This document shows positions 29,397 to 37,753 of a stretch of DNA of 64,000 bases, piece after piece. The stretch comes from an uncultured Roseateles sp. (GTDB taxonomy: Bacteria > Pseudomonadota > Gammaproteobacteria > Burkholderiales > Burkholderiaceae_C): positions 4,278,001 through 4,342,000 of the forward strand of contig NZ_OY729424.1 of NCBI RefSeq assembly GCF_963422335.1. The letters run 5' to 3'. Below the pieces are notes generated by a model. The model ran no database searches and was not told the origin of the DNA. It saw only the letters and a list, made by a program, of their open reading frames with translations. A program made the position numbers and the translations under genes. Numbering within the stretch: position 1 is the first letter of the stretch; each line of letters begins with the position of its first letter.

Positions 29397-31214
29397 TCAG
29401 AGCCAGGTGATGGCGCCTTCTTCGGCCGTCAGCACATTGCGGCGCATGCCGCCGAACAGCTCGCGGCCCAGGTCATGGGCATTGATCTCGGCCTGCTCGT
29501 CGCTCAGGGTCGCCTGCTCGCGCTGAGCCCATTCGCCAGCATCCACCAGCGCCTGCAGCGTACCGGTCGTGGCATCCAGCCGTATCAGGTCACCGGTGCG
29601 CACCTTGCCCAGCGGCCCGCCGGCCAGCACCTCGGGGCTGACGTGGATGGCCGCCGGCACCTTGCCCGAGGCACCGCTCATCCGGCCGTCGGTGACCAGG
29701 GCCACCTTGTAACCCTTGCCCTGCAGCACGGCCAAGGGCGGCGTCAGCTTGTGCAGCTCGGGCATGCCGTTGGCACGCGGCCCCTGGAAGCGCACGACGG
29801 CGACGAAGTCCCGCTCCAGCTCGCCGGCCTTGAAGGCCTGCTGCAGCTGCTCCTGGGTATCGAACACGATGGCCGGCGCCTCGATCACATGGCGGTCGTC
29901 AGGCACCGACGAGACCTTGATCACCGCCCGGCCCAGATTGCCGGTCAGCAGCGCGAGGCCGCCGGTGATGCTGAACGGCGCGGCGGCCGTGCGCACGACG
30001 CTTTCGTCCGTGCTGGCGGCCGGCAGGCTGCTCCACTTCAGCACACCGGCCTCGCTGTGCGGCACCGTGCCGTAGGCCGACAGGCCGCGCTCGTCGACGG
30101 TCGCCACATCGCCATGCAGATAGCCGCCGTCCAGCAGCTCGCGCAGCACCCAGCCCGGGCCGCCAGCGGCCTGGAACTGGTTCACGTCGGCCGAGCCGTT
30201 GGGGTAGACATGCGTCAGCAGCGGCGTGGCCTGCGACAGCTCGGAGAAATCGGTCCAGTCGATCAGGATGCCGGCGGAGCGGGCCACCGCCACCCAGTGG
30301 ATCAGGTGATTGGTCGAGCCGCCGGTGGCCAAGAGCGCCACCATGGCGTTGACGATCACCCGCTCATCGACCAGGCGGCCGATGGGCGTGAAGCGCTGGG
30401 TGCGCTGGGTGATGCCCAGCACCGTGCGCACCGCCTCGCGGGTCAGTTGCTCGCGCAGGCCGTCGTGCGGGTGGATGAAGGCGGCGCCCGGCACATGCAG
30501 GCCCATCGCCTCGAGCAGCATCTGGTTGCTGTTGGCGGTGCCGTAAAAGGTGCAGGTCCCGGGGCCGTGATAGGCGGCCGACTCTGACTGCAAGAGCTCG
30601 TCGCGCCCGACCAGGCCCTGCGCGTACTGCTCGCGCACCTTGGCCTTGGCGCTGTTGGTGATGCCGCTGCTCATGGGCCCGGCCGGCACGAACACGCAGG
30701 GCAGATGGCCGAAATGCAGGGCGCCGATCAAGAGGCCGGGCACGATCTTGTCGCACACGCCCAGCAGCAGCGCGGCGTCGAACACATCGTGGGTCAGCGC
30801 GATGGCCGTGCCCATGGCAATGCTGTCGCGCGAGAACAGGCTCAGCTCCATGCCCGGCAGGCCCTGGGTCACGCCATCGCACATGGCCGGCACGCCACCG
30901 GCGACCTGCACCGTCGCACCCAGCCTGTGCGCCTCGTCGCGTATCAGCGCCGGAAAGGTCTCGTAGGGCTGATGGGCCGACAGCATGTCGTTGTAGGCGG
31001 TGACGACGCCGATATGCGGCGCCCGCTCGGCGACAATGCGCAGCTTGTCGTCGGCCGGCATCGCGGCGAAGGCGTGGGCGACGTTGGCGCAACCCATGCG
31101 ATCGCTGCCACGGGGCCGGGCGACGGCCTGATCGACGCGCCGCAGGTAGGCGCTGCGGGTCGACGCGCTGCGTTCGCGGATGCGCTGGGTGACTTCAACA
31201 AGAACTTGTTTCAT
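29397..31214 (-). CDS. edd: 6-phosphogluconate dehydratase Edd
   Basis: 605-residue iron-sulfur dehydratase converting 6-phosphogluconate to KDPG. Cluster-associated cysteines lie in 'PAMCDGVTQG' and 'LGVCDKIVPG', with a third in 'PGTCTFYGTANSNQ'. The IlvD/Edd C-terminal barrel ends with 'VTDGRMSGASGKVPAAIHV'. Length matches E. coli Edd. It is the promoter-proximal gene of edd-eda, and a HexR-like palindrome lies upstream, so glycolytic intermediates probably control it. Confidence 0.96.
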   Translation of the reverse strand: MKQVLVEVTQRIRERSASTRSAYLRRVDQAVARPRGSDRMGCANVAHAFAAMPADDKLRIVAERAPHIGVVTAYNDMLSAHQPYETFPALIRDEAHRLGATVQVAGGVPAMCDGVTQGLPGMELSLFSRDSIAMGTAIALTHDVFDAALLLGVCDKIVPGLLIGALHFGHLPCVFVPAGPMSSGITNSAKAKVREQYAQGLVGRDELLQSESAAYHGPGTCTFYGTANSNQMLLEAMGLHVPGAAFIHPHDGLREQLTREAVRTVLGITQRTQRFTPIGRLVDERVIVNAMVALLATGGSTNHLIHWVAVARSAGILIDWTDFSELSQATPLLTHVYPNGSADVNQFQAAGGPGWVLRELLDGGYLHGDVATVDERGLSAYGTVPHSEAGVLKWSSLPAASTDESVVRTAAAPFSITGGLALLTGNLGRAVIKVSSVPDDRHVIEAPAIVFDTQEQLQQAFKAGELERDFVAVVRFQGPRANGMPELHKLTPPLAVLQGKGYKVALVTDGRMSGASGKVPAAIHVSPEVLAGGPLGKVRTGDLIRLDATTGTLQALVDAGEWAQREQATLSDEQAEINAHDLGRELFGGMRRNVLTAEEGAITWL

Positions 31215-31239
31215 GCGGGTGTCGCGGCAAGCGCGTCGA

Positions 31240-31278
31240 TGTAACCAATATTTCGATTATCAGGTAACCAAGTTACAT
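31240..31278. promoter_or_regulatory. HexR-like operator upstream of edd-eda
   Basis: GTAAC-CAA-GTTAC (31264-31276) is a perfect inverted repeat. Read on the minus strand with its flanks it is TGTAACTTGGTTACC, which fits the TGTAA-N5-TTACA pattern known for HexR with one mismatch. The half-site GTAACCAA recurs at 31241-31248, 23 bases away, giving a direct repeat close to the edd start (31214). No hexR gene is in the window, so a LacI- or GntR-type regulator remains possible. Confidence 0.55.
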
Positions 31279-31330
31279 GCGTCAACGTCAAGGGCGTTCT
31301 CCGCCCTGTTTGCGGAGCGATCTGCGGCCG

Positions 31331-31996
31331 ATGTCGATAGCCCGGGCTATGCTTCAGCTTGATGACACCCCTGTTGACGCCGTGGACGCCTCAAGCCATT
31401 CCCATCAGCTGACCCTGCGCGACCCCCAACCGCTGCTGGAACGCACCCTGGCCCAATGGGGCGGCCGCGAAGACATGTGGCTGTTTGCCTACGGCTCGCT
31501 GATCTGGCGACCCGACTTCCATGCCCAGGAGCAGCGCAGCGCCCTGCTCCATGGTTTTCATCGCGCGCTGCGCATGCGCTCGCGGGTCAACCGCGGCTCG
31601 CCGCAGGAGCCGGGCCTGGTGTTTGCGCTGCTGTCGGGTGGCTCCTGCCGGGGCCTGGTCTATCGCATTGCCCAGGCCGAGGCCGAAGCCACGCTGACCC
31701 GGCTGTGGGCGCGTGAAATGCCCACCGGCGTCTATGACCCGCAGTGGGTGGGTTGCCGCACGCCGGAGGGCGAGGTCAAGGCGCTGGCCTTCACGCTGTC
31801 GCGGCGCAGCCCGGGCTGGACCGGCCCGCTGGACGATGCCCGGCTGCTGCACATCTTCAGGCACGCCCAGGGCCGCTACGGCAGCACCCTGGACTATCTG
31901 CTGCAGACTTCAGCGTCATTGAGCGAGCATGGCATCCATGACCGTGAGGTGCAGCGCCAGGTGGCCCTGGCCCGCCGGCACGGGCTGGCCCCCTGA
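31331..31996 (+). CDS. chaC: ChaC-like gamma-glutamylcyclotransferase
   Basis: 221-residue enzyme of the ChaC family, which degrades glutathione to 5-oxoproline and Cys-Gly in the cytosol. The substrate-binding 'LFAYGSLIWRPDF' motif, 'LHGFHRALRMRSRVNRG', and 'LWAREMPTGVYDPQW', which holds the catalytic Glu, align with E. coli ChaC. The start is uncertain: ATG 31331 or ATG 31349. A perfect 14-base palindrome (31337-31350) spans the interval between these two ATGs. It diverges from edd. Confidence 0.88.
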   Translation: MSIARAMLQLDDTPVDAVDASSHSHQLTLRDPQPLLERTLAQWGGREDMWLFAYGSLIWRPDFHAQEQRSALLHGFHRALRMRSRVNRGSPQEPGLVFALLSGGSCRGLVYRIAQAEAEATLTRLWAREMPTGVYDPQWVGCRTPEGEVKALAFTLSRRSPGWTGPLDDARLLHIFRHAQGRYGSTLDYLLQTSASLSEHGIHDREVQRQVALARRHGLAP

Positions 31997-32016
31997 AGAC
32001 CTGAAGACCTGAAGAA
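31993..32016. repeat. Three tandem copies of an 8-base unit
   Basis: CTGAAGAC, CTGAAGAC and CTGAAGAA lie head to tail, starting inside the chaC stop codon and ending exactly at the stop of the convergent nucleotidyltransferase gene. Copy number could vary by slippage without changing either protein. Confidence 0.85.
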
Positions 32017-32625
32017 TCAAGCAGCCGACCGCACCAGGCGCAGGCGCTGCAGGTCTTCCTGGGTATCGATGTCCTGCAGCACGCCGGGGTCGTCGAGCTC
32101 GACGCCGACCCCCGGGAAGCGCGCCACGATGCGCCGCGCGCCATCATCACCGGACAGTTCGGTCAGCTCCGAATACAACTCGGCGCTGAAACCGACCGGG
32201 TGGCCGCGGCGGCCCCGGTACTGGGCATAGGCAATCGGCGAAAGCTCCAGCGCCGCCGCCACGGCCAGCAGGCTGGCGGGTTGCACCAGGGGCATGTCGC
32301 CGGGCAGTATCAGCCAAGCCGGGGCCTGGCTGCTGGCGCTGACACCAGCAGCGATCGAATGACCCATGCCGAACGTGGCCGGCTTGCCGGCGACGGGTTC
32401 AGGCACGATCACCACATCGCGTGCTGCCACCACGCGACGCACCTGAGGCGCCAGGCTCTCGGTGGTGACCACCAGCACCTGCAGCTGCGACTCGATGGCA
32501 TGCCCTATCGTGGCAGCGAGCACCGTTTCGGCGCCCAAGGCCTGTTCCAGCTTGTGCCCGCTGCCCTTGAAGCGCTCTCCGCGCCCCGCAGCGAGCACGA
32601 CCACAACGGGTCGGCGTTTCATCAT
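32017..32625 (-). CDS. MobA/MocA-like nucleotidyltransferase
   Basis: 202-residue NTP transferase domain protein. The N-terminal nucleotide-binding loop 'VLAAGRGERFKGSGHKL' and the metal-binding 'LILPGDMPLVQPASLL' are those of MocA/MobA-type molybdenum-cofactor cytidylyl or guanylyl transferases, and 'GRRGHPVGFSAELY' also fits. No molybdoenzyme or moaA-like gene is adjacent, so the acceptor is uncertain. Two consecutive ATGs (32625, 32622) could start translation. Confidence 0.82.
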   Translation of the reverse strand: MMKRRPVVVVLAAGRGERFKGSGHKLEQALGAETVLAATIGHAIESQLQVLVVTTESLAPQVRRVVAARDVVIVPEPVAGKPATFGMGHSIAAGVSASSQAPAWLILPGDMPLVQPASLLAVAAALELSPIAYAQYRGRRGHPVGFSAELYSELTELSGDDGARRIVARFPGVGVELDDPGVLQDIDTQEDLQRLRLVRSAA

Positions 32626-32654
32626 CTACCCCTGATAGGCCCATGAACTGCTTG

Positions 32655-32671
32655 CCGGGTCGTCAACCCGG
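32655..32671. other. Small hairpin in the mocA-pdxH intergenic region
   Basis: CCGGGT-CGTCA-ACCCGG is a 6-base perfect stem. The surrounding 190-base interval (32626-32815) between divergent genes holds no gene; apart from this and the palindrome at 32785 nothing else is recognisable. Confidence 0.4.
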
Positions 32672-32784
32672 GGATGAGCGCAAGCATGAAAGCTCAGCGC
32701 CCTGCGGGCTAGTGGGGCCAATACTTAAGGGCTTTGCCCAGGGCCACCCGCACCCGACCGGGGGCAAGCTGAGCGACGCTCTGA

Positions 32785-32800
32785 CATGCCGCGCGGCATG
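32785..32800. promoter_or_regulatory. Perfect 16-base palindrome upstream of pdxH
   Basis: CATGCCGCGCGGCATG has no spacer and ends 15 bases before the pdxH ATG. Its lack of a loop argues against an RNA hairpin and for a dimeric protein site that would overlap the ribosome-binding region. Confidence 0.4.
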
Positions 32801-32815
32801 CAGCATACTGGGCGC

Positions 32816-33451
32816 ATGAGCAAATTAGCCGATCTGCGCAAGAGTTACGAACTGGGTGAGCTGGACGAGGCCCAGGCCGCCAGCGAACCGCTGAAGCAAT
32901 TCCATCTGTGGCTGGAACAGGCCATGGCCGCCGAAGTGCCCGAGCCGAATGCGATGACGGTGGCCACCGTTGGTGCCGATGGCCGCCCCTCCACCCGCAT
33001 CGTGCTGATCAAGGGGTCGGACGAGAGGGGCCTGGTCTGGTACACCAACTACGACAGCCGCAAGGGTCGGGAACTGACCCTGCACCCCTTCGCCGCCCTG
33101 CAGTTCCACTGGGTCGAGCAGGAGCGCGTGGTGCGCATCGAGGGGCGGGTCGAGCACACATCGGCTGAAGAGTCCGACGCCTACTACCAGTCGCGCCCGC
33201 TGGACTCGCGCCTGGGTGCCTGGGCCTCGCCGCAAAGCCAGGTGATCAGCTCGCGCGCCGTGCTGGTGACCAATGCCGCCAAGGTCGCCGCCCAGCACGG
33301 CCTGCACCCGCCGCGCCCGCCGCACTGGGGCGGCTATCGCCTGGTGCCCGAGCGCTGGGAGTTCTGGCAGGGCCGCAAATCACGACTGCATGACCGGTTG
33401 GTCTACAGGCAGCAGGAGGGGGTCTGGATCAAGGAGCGGTTGGCTCCTTGA
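32816..33451 (+). CDS. pdxH: Pyridoxamine 5'-phosphate oxidase PdxH
   Basis: 211-residue FMN enzyme oxidising pyridoxamine or pyridoxine 5'-phosphate to pyridoxal 5'-phosphate. 'LRKSYELGELDE', 'AMTVATVGADGRPSTRIVLI', 'WYTNYDSRKG', 'YYQSRPLDSRLGAWASPQS', and the C-terminal 'PHWGGYRLVPERWEFWQG' are the classical FMN- and PLP-binding segments. ATG 32816 gives the normal length. Its stop lies 9 bases from the stop of the convergent TonB receptor gene. Confidence 0.97.
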   Translation: MSKLADLRKSYELGELDEAQAASEPLKQFHLWLEQAMAAEVPEPNAMTVATVGADGRPSTRIVLIKGSDERGLVWYTNYDSRKGRELTLHPFAALQFHWVEQERVVRIEGRVEHTSAEESDAYYQSRPLDSRLGAWASPQSQVISSRAVLVTNAAKVAAQHGLHPPRPPHWGGYRLVPERWEFWQGRKSRLHDRLVYRQQEGVWIKERLAP

Positions 33452-33460
33452 TTCCGAAGG

Positions 33461-35515
33461 TCAAAATCTGACCTGCACCCCCGTCTGCAGGCTGCGCCCC
33501 GGCAGCGGCGACAGGCCCCGCATCTGCAGCATCGTGGTCGCACTGTAGGCCAGCGTGTTGCCGAGATTTTCCAGCTTCAGGAACCAGGTCGCGTCACTGC
33601 TGCTGCCTAGGCTGAACTGCCGCGTCAACGCCGCCTTCACCATGGTGTAGCCGGCCGTGGCCTCGTCCTGGGCGTTGATGCGGTTTTGCGCCTGGGTGCG
33701 GCGCAGCTCCAGCTTCATGCCCCAGGCGCCGTGTCGCGCCTCCACGGCCAGACCGGCGCGCAGCGGGGCCAGGCGAGGCAACGGCTCGCCGCTGTCCAGG
33801 TTGCGGCCCTGCACGGCGTCCATCTGGCCGCTCAGGTCCAGCTGCCAATCGCGGCCGGTGAGCGATACGGGCAGGCGGTGCCTGGCTTCCAGCTCGAAGC
33901 CCTGCAGACGGGCACGCACGGCCCTGAAGCGGTACTCGGGCGTCTCGGTGACGCCAGCGTCCGTCGGCCGGGCCACGCTGGTGCCGGTGGCGTCCAGCGC
34001 AATGAAGCTGCCAAAACGGGTGCTGAACAGCTGGGCCTTGACCTGGCTGTGGCCCTGCTGCCATTGCAGGCCCAGATCCAGGCCGCGCGCACGCTCGAGA
34101 CCCAGATTCGCATCGCCGATCTCGAAGCTGCCGGTGGCCAGATGCAGGCCATTGGCATAGAGCTCGTAGTAGACCGGCGCACGTTGGGTGCTGCTCAGAT
34201 TGGCGCTCAGCGACCATTGCTCGCTCAAACGGTAGCCGGCGCTGAACGAGGCGCTGCGCGGTGCGAAGCTGCGGCTGCTGGCGGCACCGAAGCGGTGCTC
34301 CTCCGTGCCCGCCGCATCGCCCAGCGAGCTGACCCTGACGCTTTCGGCCCGCAGCCCCACGCCGAGGCTCAGCGGGCCGGCGCTCCACTGCTCCAGGCCG
34401 AACAGGGCACTCGCACGGGTGCGCGTGGACGGCACGAACGCCTCGTCACCCAGCGCCGAGAAATTGCTGCTGTCGAGCTGCAGGCCGACCACCCCGCGCA
34501 CGGTGCCCAGAGGGGCGTGCTCCAGTTCCAGCCGGCCGCTGCTGCCCAGGCTTTTGAAGGTCGTGCCCACAGCCCCGGAGGCCTCGAGCTCCTGGTGCTC
34601 ATAGCTCGTGCGGCTGGCCTGCCAGCTGAGGCGGCGCACCGGTGCCTGCGGGTCGCGCCATTCACCGGCCGTGGCCAGGCGCTGGCTTTGCATGCGGATG
34701 GTCACGTCGGGCTCGATGGTGGTGCCATAGCTGTTGTGGTAATCGTCCACCGATACCCCGGCATAGCCCTGTGCAAAAGTGGCCGAGGCGCCCAGCGCAC
34801 CGCCATGTGCATCGGAGGCCGAGTTGCGCACCCGGGTGCTGGGCGCCAGGGTTTCGCCGTCGGCGACGCCGCTGAAGCGCGGCACACGCAAGTCGCCGCT
34901 GCGACGGTCGAAGGCATCGGCGTGCACGGCGAAGGCCTGGTTGCCGGCCTCCACCAGCATCGAGCCGCTGCGCTCGTTGGCCGCGCCGCCGAGGCGCAAC
35001 TCGCCCTGGCCACTGAGTCCGCTCAGCGCGGCTTTCGGGATGCGGTTGTCCAGCGTGTTGACCACGCCGCCGACGGCGCTACCGCCGTACAGCAGGGCAC
35101 CGGCGCCGCGCAGCACCTCCACCCGCTCGATCACCAACGGGTCGATAGGCAGCGCATGGTCGAAGCTGAGGCTGGACGCATCGACCGAGGCACCCGAGTT
35201 GCTGAGCATGCGCACGCGGTCGCCGTCCAGCCCGCGTATCACCGGGCGGTTGCTGTTGGGGCCGAAGTAGCTGGATGACACACCGGGCTCCTCGGCCAGG
35301 GTCTCACCAAGGCTGCTGCCGCGTTTGAGCAGCAATTGCTCGCCGCTGAGCACGCTGGCCGGCGGGCTCAGCTCGCCGGTGCGCAGCGGGTTGCCGGTGA
35401 TCAGCACCGGCTTCAAAGTCGATACGCCGGCGGCGTCGCCGACCTGCGCCAGGGCGGGCAGGGACAGCAGGCAGGCCAGGCCCATCAGGCTGAGGCGAGG
35501 AACGAAAGTCGTCAT
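33461..35515 (-). CDS. TonB-dependent outer-membrane receptor, ZnuD-like
   Basis: 684-residue TonB-dependent transporter with a Sec signal ('LSLMGLACLLSLPALAQ'), a plug domain (about residues 35-160) and a 22-strand barrel ending in Phe. The plug segments 'LAEEPGVSSSYFGPNSNRP', 'VIRGLDGDRVRMLSNSGASV' and 'ALLYGGSAVGGVVNTLDNRI' closely resemble the zinc/heme receptor ZnuD subgroup. 'TLKPVLITG' is the probable TonB box. It is the last gene of a minus-strand set encoding an ABC ATPase, a His-rich permease and small exported Cys proteins, which supports zinc import. The Shine-Dalgarno GGAG is well placed. Confidence 0.88.
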   Translation of the reverse strand: MTTFVPRLSLMGLACLLSLPALAQVGDAAGVSTLKPVLITGNPLRTGELSPPASVLSGEQLLLKRGSSLGETLAEEPGVSSSYFGPNSNRPVIRGLDGDRVRMLSNSGASVDASSLSFDHALPIDPLVIERVEVLRGAGALLYGGSAVGGVVNTLDNRIPKAALSGLSGQGELRLGGAANERSGSMLVEAGNQAFAVHADAFDRRSGDLRVPRFSGVADGETLAPSTRVRNSASDAHGGALGASATFAQGYAGVSVDDYHNSYGTTIEPDVTIRMQSQRLATAGEWRDPQAPVRRLSWQASRTSYEHQELEASGAVGTTFKSLGSSGRLELEHAPLGTVRGVVGLQLDSSNFSALGDEAFVPSTRTRASALFGLEQWSAGPLSLGVGLRAESVRVSSLGDAAGTEEHRFGAASSRSFAPRSASFSAGYRLSEQWSLSANLSSTQRAPVYYELYANGLHLATGSFEIGDANLGLERARGLDLGLQWQQGHSQVKAQLFSTRFGSFIALDATGTSVARPTDAGVTETPEYRFRAVRARLQGFELEARHRLPVSLTGRDWQLDLSGQMDAVQGRNLDSGEPLPRLAPLRAGLAVEARHGAWGMKLELRRTQAQNRINAQDEATAGYTMVKAALTRQFSLGSSSDATWFLKLENLGNTLAYSATTMLQMRGLSPLPGRSLQTGVQVRF

Positions 35516-35645
35516 GTCAGTAACTCCATGGCGGCGGCCCGCGCGCAGCGATAGGCGCTCGCAGGGCCGCGGCCAACAAGAAAAGCAGCCAACCCAGGGC
35601 CAGCGAACGGCCGCCTGGGTCAGGAAGGGATCAGCGGGGGAGTTT

Positions 35646-36017
35646 TCAGCCCAGCGCGGGAGGTGCGCGGGCGGGGCTGCGCCAGAGCGGCGCAGGGTGG
35701 GCCGTGGCCAGACGGATCAGCGTCTGCAGGCCCTGGGGCGTGCTGGCCCCGAACTCGAGGCTGCGAGCGGTCAGCCCATCGCCGTGGCACAGCTGATCGA
35801 ACAGCTGGCACTGGATGCTGTTCTCGGCATGGCCGGCAAAGTCACCGGAGGCTTGAACCGTGGCCTTCAGGGCCAGCGCCGCCGTGCCGGCGTGGGCGTG
35901 GACCACGCGATGCGCCAGTCCCAGGGTCTGGCTGCCCAGCAGCGCCGCGCACAGCAGCAACGCCCACAGCCAGGAAGGCTGCGCGCGATGCTGAGGGACT
36001 GGGCGGCTGGCGGACAT
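35646..36017 (-). CDS. Small Cys/His membrane-anchored or secreted protein
   Basis: 123-residue protein, not confidently assigned to a family (some resemblance to DUF2946). One N-terminal hydrophobic segment ('WLWALLLCAALLGSQTLGL') is followed by His-bearing 'AHRVVHAHAG' and a Cys pair 'CQLFDQLCHGD'. A GTG at 36023 would overlap the DUF3299 stop and is an alternative start. Small proteins of this type often accompany metal-uptake loci, and the position inside the putative zinc operon suggests a periplasmic metal-related role. Confidence 0.65.
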   Translation of the reverse strand: MSASRPVPQHRAQPSWLWALLLCAALLGSQTLGLAHRVVHAHAGTAALALKATVQASGDFAGHAENSIQCQLFDQLCHGDGLTARSLEFGASTPQGLQTLIRLATAHPAPLWRSPARAPPALG

Positions 36018-36019
36018 CG

Positions 36020-36520
36020 TCACTGGGTCGCTTGCGCTTCGGTGACGCGGTAGAACATGCCGTACGGGTCGGCGTTGAGCACCGCCATGCGGCCCTCGAC
36101 CACCACCGGCTCCAGCGTGTACTTGACGGCGTTCTTGGTCTTCACCTCGACCAGGCCTTCGGGGCCGGCCGGCACGCAGAAGGAGCAGCTGGTGGGCACC
36201 GACGACAGCAGGAAATGGCGCTGCTTGTCGCCGGGCTCCAGCGGCAGCATGAAGCCCTGGATCTTCACCGTCTGGTTGTTCAGCGCCTGCAAGGGCTTGG
36301 GAAACTCGGGGATCAGCTTGTTCTTCTCGGCCCTGGTGGTGACCGAGCTCAGCAGCTGCCAGGAAATGATGCCTTCCCGCTCCTGCAACGGCTTGAACGG
36401 GCTGCGCGGGTCATGGTAGCCCGGCCCCTGGCCGATGGGCGCCTGGGCCTGGGCCTGGCCACCGAGCAGGCCGGCGCCCAGGGCGGCAAGGCTCAGCAGT
36501 CGGACTAGCTTGCGGTTCAT
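36020..36520 (-). CDS. DUF3299 periplasmic protein
   Basis: 166-residue exported protein with signal peptide ('MNRKLVRLLSLAALGAGLLG' then an AQA cleavage region). The conserved DUF3299 core runs through 'ISWQLLSSV', 'VKIQGFMLPLEPGDKQRHFL' and the Cys pair 'PTSCSFCVP', which could bind metal or a thiol. DUF3299 proteins are found in zinc-regulated ABC loci such as V. cholerae zrgABCDE, and the same neighbours occur here. ATG 36520 follows a Shine-Dalgarno (GGGAACTG) and is 21 bases after the permease stop. Confidence 0.85.
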   Translation of the reverse strand: MNRKLVRLLSLAALGAGLLGGQAQAQAPIGQGPGYHDPRSPFKPLQEREGIISWQLLSSVTTRAEKNKLIPEFPKPLQALNNQTVKIQGFMLPLEPGDKQRHFLLSSVPTSCSFCVPAGPEGLVEVKTKNAVKYTLEPVVVEGRMAVLNADPYGMFYRVTEAQATQ

Positions 36521-36541
36521 GACAGTTCCCTTCAAAAAATC

Positions 36542-37753
36542 TCAGCGAGGCGTCTGCAACAGCTGCGTGACGTCCAAGCGGAACGCGGCCCAGGCCGGCA
36601 AGGCTGCGCTGAGCAGGGCCAGCAGCGCGGCCAAGGCCGGCACGCTCCATTCCCAGATCGACCACCACGCACCGGTGACGGTGATCGAATGCTCTGCGGC
36701 CAGCATCAAGCCCAGGGCATGGGTCAGGCCATGACCCAGGGCCAAGCCCGACAACGTTGCCAGCACGCCCAAGCATAGCGCCTCGGCGGCCACCAGGCCC
36801 GCCACGCGTGCGGGTGGCGCGCCCAGCATGCGCATCATCGCCAGGTCGTTGCGGCGCTCGCGCACCGCATGCAGCATCGCCACGAACACCGACAGCCCGG
36901 CGGCCAGCAGCAGCAGCACGCCAAAGCCGCGCAAGACCTCGGTGCCGGCGCCGACCATGCGGAGCAAGCGTGCCGTCTCCAGCGCCGGCGCCGCCGCCTG
37001 CAAGCCGGGCTGGGCATTCACCCAGCGCGGCAGCATCGCCGCGCCCAGCGGGCTGCGGTAGCTGACCAGGGCCATGGTGATCTCGCGTTTGGTGTCGAAT
37101 TCGGCCTCGTCATGGTCGTCATCGTGCGCTTCGCCATGCTCGTGCACGGCCCAGACCGACTCCAGCCCGGTCAGCACCAGCCGATCCAGCACGGTGCCGC
37201 TGCGCGCCAGCACGCCGACGACGGTGTAGCGATGGTCCTCATGGGCTTCGCCCTGCCCGCCCAGGCCGTGCGAGCCGGCGAACCGCGCGCCGACGCTCAG
37301 GCCGCTGCGCTGGGCCACCTCGGCGCCGAGCACGGCCTCCAGCGGCGCCTGCCAGACGCGGCCGGCAGCGGGCTTCGCTGCGTAGAGCGCCAGGTACTCG
37401 GGCGTGCTGCCCACAATGCGGTAGCCCTGCAGGCTGTCACCCAGCGACAGCGGAATCGCCCGCGCCACCAGCGGCTGCCGGCGCAGCGACTCCAAGGTGG
37501 CCAGCGGGATATTGCCGGTCGGCACATCCAGGTGGAACACGCCGGCCAGCATGATCTGCATCGGGCTGCCCTTGGCGCCGACGACCAGGTCGATGCCGGC
37601 CAGATCGCGCGTGACGGCCTGCTCGACCTGTTCGCTGGTAAGGATCACGAAGCTGATCGCGCCCAGGCCCAGGCTCAGCAACAGCAGGTTCAGCGCCGCC
37701 GTCAGCGGTTGCGACCACAGATAGCGCCAGGCCAGTGCGATCAGACGTAACAT
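36542..37753 (-). CDS. FtsX/MacB-type ABC permease with His/Asp-rich periplasmic segments
   Basis: 403-residue permease with four TM helices: one at the N-terminus (about residues 18-40) and three in a C-terminal FtsX block (about 265-400). The periplasmic domain between them contains two metal-binding-like stretches: 'SHGLGGQGEAHEDHRY' (about 161-176) and 'VHEHGEAHDDDHDEAEFD' (about 203-220). These set it apart from LolCE or MacB. The start overlaps the ATPase stop by 13 bases. With that ATPase it should form an energy-coupled complex handling zinc or another divalent metal on the periplasmic side. Confidence 0.88.
   Translation of the reverse strand: MLRLIALAWRYLWSQPLTAALNLLLLSLGLGAISFVILTSEQVEQAVTRDLAGIDLVVGAKGSPMQIMLAGVFHLDVPTGNIPLATLESLRRQPLVARAIPLSLGDSLQGYRIVGSTPEYLALYAAKPAAGRVWQAPLEAVLGAEVAQRSGLSVGARFAGSHGLGGQGEAHEDHRYTVVGVLARSGTVLDRLVLTGLESVWAVHEHGEAHDDDHDEAEFDTKREITMALVSYRSPLGAAMLPRWVNAQPGLQAAAPALETARLLRMVGAGTEVLRGFGVLLLLAAGLSVFVAMLHAVRERRNDLAMMRMLGAPPARVAGLVAAEALCLGVLATLSGLALGHGLTHALGLMLAAEHSITVTGAWWSIWEWSVPALAALLALLSAALPAWAAFRLDVTQLLQTPR

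Noticed and set aside
33452..35645. Cobalamin riboswitch or Zur box for the TonB receptor
   Set aside because: No B12-box-like sequence and no Zur-type inverted repeat was seen upstream of the receptor or of msrA.
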